Positions 63,601 to 64,000 of a DNA stretch of 64,000 nt are shown here, piece after piece. This DNA comes from Pseudanabaena sp. UWO311 (GTDB lineage Bacteria > Cyanobacteriota > Cyanobacteriia > Pseudanabaenales > Pseudanabaenaceae). The position numbers and the translations under genes were made by a program. Within the stretch, counting starts at the first letter, position 1; every line of letters starts with the position of its first letter. The notes under the pieces are model-generated. The model made no database searches and was not told the DNA's origin. It saw only the letters and a program-made list of their open reading frames with translations. The stretch covers positions 1-64,000 of the forward strand of contig NZ_SJEE01000025.1 of assembly GCF_006937785.1 (NCBI RefSeq). Direction: 5' to 3'.

Positions 63601-64000
63601 CGGTAATCGCATCAACCTTAGAGCCAATCGTGCTACTAGCAATAATCTGCTCGGCGGTTTGGGTCGTGCCATAGGCTGCTTGCAGGTTCGCCTCAGTCGA
63701 AGCATAGGCCCCATTAATTAATGGATTGAGATTGGGAAGAATAATCTCGCCATTTGCATCAAAATCAACTACCAATCTACCCAGATAAGTGTATTCAGTG
63801 TCAGTGGTGACGATCAGTGTAGGCTTGCCGTCGGAGCCGGCTGTAACGATTGGGTAAGCATCTGGGATGAAGTCGGCACTGTGTCCGTTAAATCCAACCG
63901 CCGTATCATTTGCATCGCCCAAGCGCTCGTGACCACCGCCAGCGATCATCACGTCGATGCCTGAGACCAATGGAGCCAGAGCTTTGTTGCGTTCGATCGT
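57620..64000 (-). CDS. Giant RTX phosphatase-like protein, 5' end outside window
   Basis: The frame is open to the right edge (codons continue upstream of TIERNKALAPLVSGID), so at least 2126 residues are present and the N-terminus is missing. In order: the C-terminal part of a 5'-nucleotidase/UshA-type enzyme (GIDVMIAGGGHERLGDAND, GGYAQLGGIRFSYNP; the metallophosphatase start is off the edge); an esterase-like phytase module (about 425-800); a Calx-beta domain (about 815-1385) with a PhoX-like domain (MAGIPDGLGSYDNGDGTF, FLRPEDGAWD) inserted; cadherin-like modules (EDTTYKILAADLLAGFTDAN); and many GGxGxDx calcium repeats (GGAGNDTYIVDN) to the end. Calcium-dependent type I export is expected, and organic phosphate release outside the cell. 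Confidence 0.85.
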   Translation of the reverse strand, partial: TIERNKALAPLVSGIDVMIAGGGHERLGDANDTAVGFNGHSADFIPDAYPIVTAGSDGKPTLIVTTDTEYTYLGRLVVDFDANGEIILPNLNPLINGAYASTEANLQAAYGTTQTAEQIIASSTIGSKVDAITEAINNVIISKDSNIFGYTKVYLEGDRAFGRAQEVNLGDITADANLFKAKEALGNNAILFSLKNGGGLRASIGAIGEDGGKEPPAASTVKPAGAISQLDVENALRFDNKLMVFDTTAQGLLNILNYAAGLAPGNGGYAQLGGIRFSYNPTKPVGSKVQDVAIYDLNGSLVAKVVDNGVILSSAPATISAVVLNFTANGGDGYPIKANADNFRYLLSDGTLSAPISEALDFTAVANVPTNTLGEQKAFEDFLRTFHGTPQTAYSVADTAASLDQRIQNLTVRQDEVFTNVANYNFTNLPNIGTTSNGQQLSLGGFSGLYFQGVADNGNLKFVTNTDRGPNGDPTGANRPFYLPNFQPEIVSFELNRTTGQITITNRTGLFRPDGTTPLTGLPNLQAGANGTAYTDEIAVDLNGNVLPNDPLGADLEGIAVAANGDYWMVDEYRPAIYHFDVNGKLLDRFIPNGTATAPNPDAPPGTFGTEALPAVYAQRRNNRGFEAIALEGNKLYAFIQSAIDNPDNAGDTTSRSSRNLRILEFDTASKAVIGEYIYLLDNISASGNAKTDKLGDAVSLGNGKFAVVERDDLATSASNKLIYQIDLGAATNIYNASFTFPAGKTAIEQLTPAELASAGINVVSKSLIANAAQYGYTGVEKLEGLALIGPNQLALINDNDFNVAGTTTPEKLGILELSKTLPVSAINFSGANYSVTEGNGSTTATVRITRTGDVSGTSTVELQLTDGTATGSVVPPVFPQIKGTSSSATPYLVPTAAGVSFTSILTVGDSIGGYKMAGIPDGLGSYDNGDGTFTVLMNHEIAGTLGVNRDHGSKGAFVSKWVINKSDLSVVSGDDLIQNVNTWDGSKFVQGTTAFSRFCSADLAPVSAFYNSATGLGTQERIFLNGEESGPESRAFGHIATGLNAGTTYQLPYLGKFSWENAVASITASDKTVVAGMDDSTGGQVYFYVGNKTNSGTEIDKAGLNNGKLFGIKVDGLTSETNATALASGTRFALSDLGSVQNTTGVALETASNAAGVTNFLRPEDGAWDPSNPRDFYFATTNSFTGPSRLWRLRFDDPTNPESGGTVEMVLDGTEGQKMFDNFTIDRYGHILLQEDIGNQAPLGKIWQYDIATDTLKQLAQHDPNRFVSGSANFLTQDEESSGIIDAQDMLGAGWFLLDVQAHYPIPGELVEGGQLLAFFNPDTYKASLLDYNNKPITVTFAAGETFKDVQIPIVGDTNPESNETINLSLKNPSPGTLIGINQPKAVLTILNDDVNNAPVLTGTPAILAAGTEDTTYKILAADLLAGFTDANNDVLAVSGLTASNGTLIDNRDRTYSFTPNANFNGTVSLSYNVVDGKGGSIAATQTIAIAAVNDAPVGAVSISDTTPTETQTLVASNLFTDVDGLTNAVFNYQWQQSDIGGGVTFTNIAGAIGSTFTPTQAQVNRQLRVVVSYTDDQGTVETLTSAPTIVTGDFYVGTSSVNTFTGTNGQDIIAGLGNNDILNGLDGDDIFRYTIGDGKDIVDGGAGNDSLNILGTDNSETLSVVFNGTPVSIIAGGTVTNVESITVDLLGGIDTLNYGSTTADLTVNLNTGVASGFTAIANIENVTGGFGNDIITGNSGNNTLRGEFGNDILDGGLGADSLIGGAGNDTYIVDNINDTISDSSGTDTVLSSIDWTLAGSTLENLTLTGNSDINGTGNGLQNAIIGNSGNNILNGGSNADTLTGGAGNDTYIVDNVSDVVNELANEGTDTILSSVTRTLEANVENLTLTGGNTINGTGNDLNNIITGNSRNNILDGGIGADTLIGGLGNDTYIIDNLSDSITEELNQGTDLVQSSVSWTLGANLENLTLTGSANINGTGNSVNNVINGNDGNNTLSGGFGNDSLTGGLGADVLVGGFGNDTLFLGLNDGATDRVVYNLGDDSDVVNQFLRGVGGDLLQFNNIAAIDVRTVGSNTQFRLGDGVTGNGNFGNGSLLLTLNGVTGFASNNINDNILTGSIPTTFNFS

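Overview
The window is a stretch of cyanobacterial chromosome. The octamer GCGATCGC (HIP1) is everywhere, and the gene set includes an NDH-1 cluster (ndhH-A-I-G-E), a phytol-kinase-like protein, an FdC-like ferredoxin, W-rich cyanobacterial surface repeats, DUF1574 and DUF4359 proteins and an SmtA/SmtB pair. The flavour resembles Pseudanabaena and relatives, but that placement is a guess from gene style, not a measurement. No rRNA, tRNA, CRISPR array or intact transposase was found.

Layout. 0-5.6 kb: a nuclease-like gene cut at its 5' end by a transposon-like end, then a minus-strand group for histidine betaine/thiol chemistry (egtD plus an OvoA-type sulfoxide synthase), DUF427, TspO, a DCC thioredoxin-like protein and an MBL hydrolase. 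6-16 kb: CPx copper ATPase, SMR exporter, CPBP protease, tilS, two unknown exported proteins, tyrS and a pilin-like G/H protein. 16-19.2 kb: ABC exporter overlapping a frameshifted BrnA-like antitoxin, plus a small overlapping gene pair. 19.5-24.1 kb: ndhHAIGE and GtrA. 24-35 kb: phytol kinase-like, J-domain/TPR, Uma2, hisZ, CDF exporter, obgE, cysQ-like, divergent smtA/smtB with a visible operator, and DUF1574. 36-41 kb: the pilus motor operon pilB-pilT-pilC, then miaA. 41.8-44.6 kb: pentapeptide protein, nuclease, ferredoxin, leuD and a DprA-like protein. 45-55.3 kb: a type I secretion locus (PpiC-like foldase, ABC exporter with a degenerate C39 domain, HlyD adaptor) leading to a 1602-residue protein with six W-rich repeats, three CARDB repeats and a leishmanolysin-like protease domain. 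55.4-57.6 kb: a 93-bp minisatellite loaded with HIP1 sites, carrying a 126-bp MITE and split by a DUF6883/DUF4926 gene pair. 57.6-64 kb: a giant RTX protein, open at the right edge, with nucleotidase, phytase-like and PhoX-like modules.

Themes. Metal handling recurs (CopA-type ATPase, CDF, SmtA/SmtB). So does surface biology: type IV pilus motors, a pilin-like protein, a type I secretion locus and two giant secreted proteins, of which the RTX one probably scavenges organic phosphate. A striking non-coding theme is a large set of near-perfect palindromes placed at gene ends. Their arms are locus-specific and often include the last codons of the gene, while their tips often resemble GCTTCGC or GCTACGC. 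The tightest non-coding find is the HIP1-bearing 93-bp tandem array, whose register is exactly preserved across a MITE insertion.
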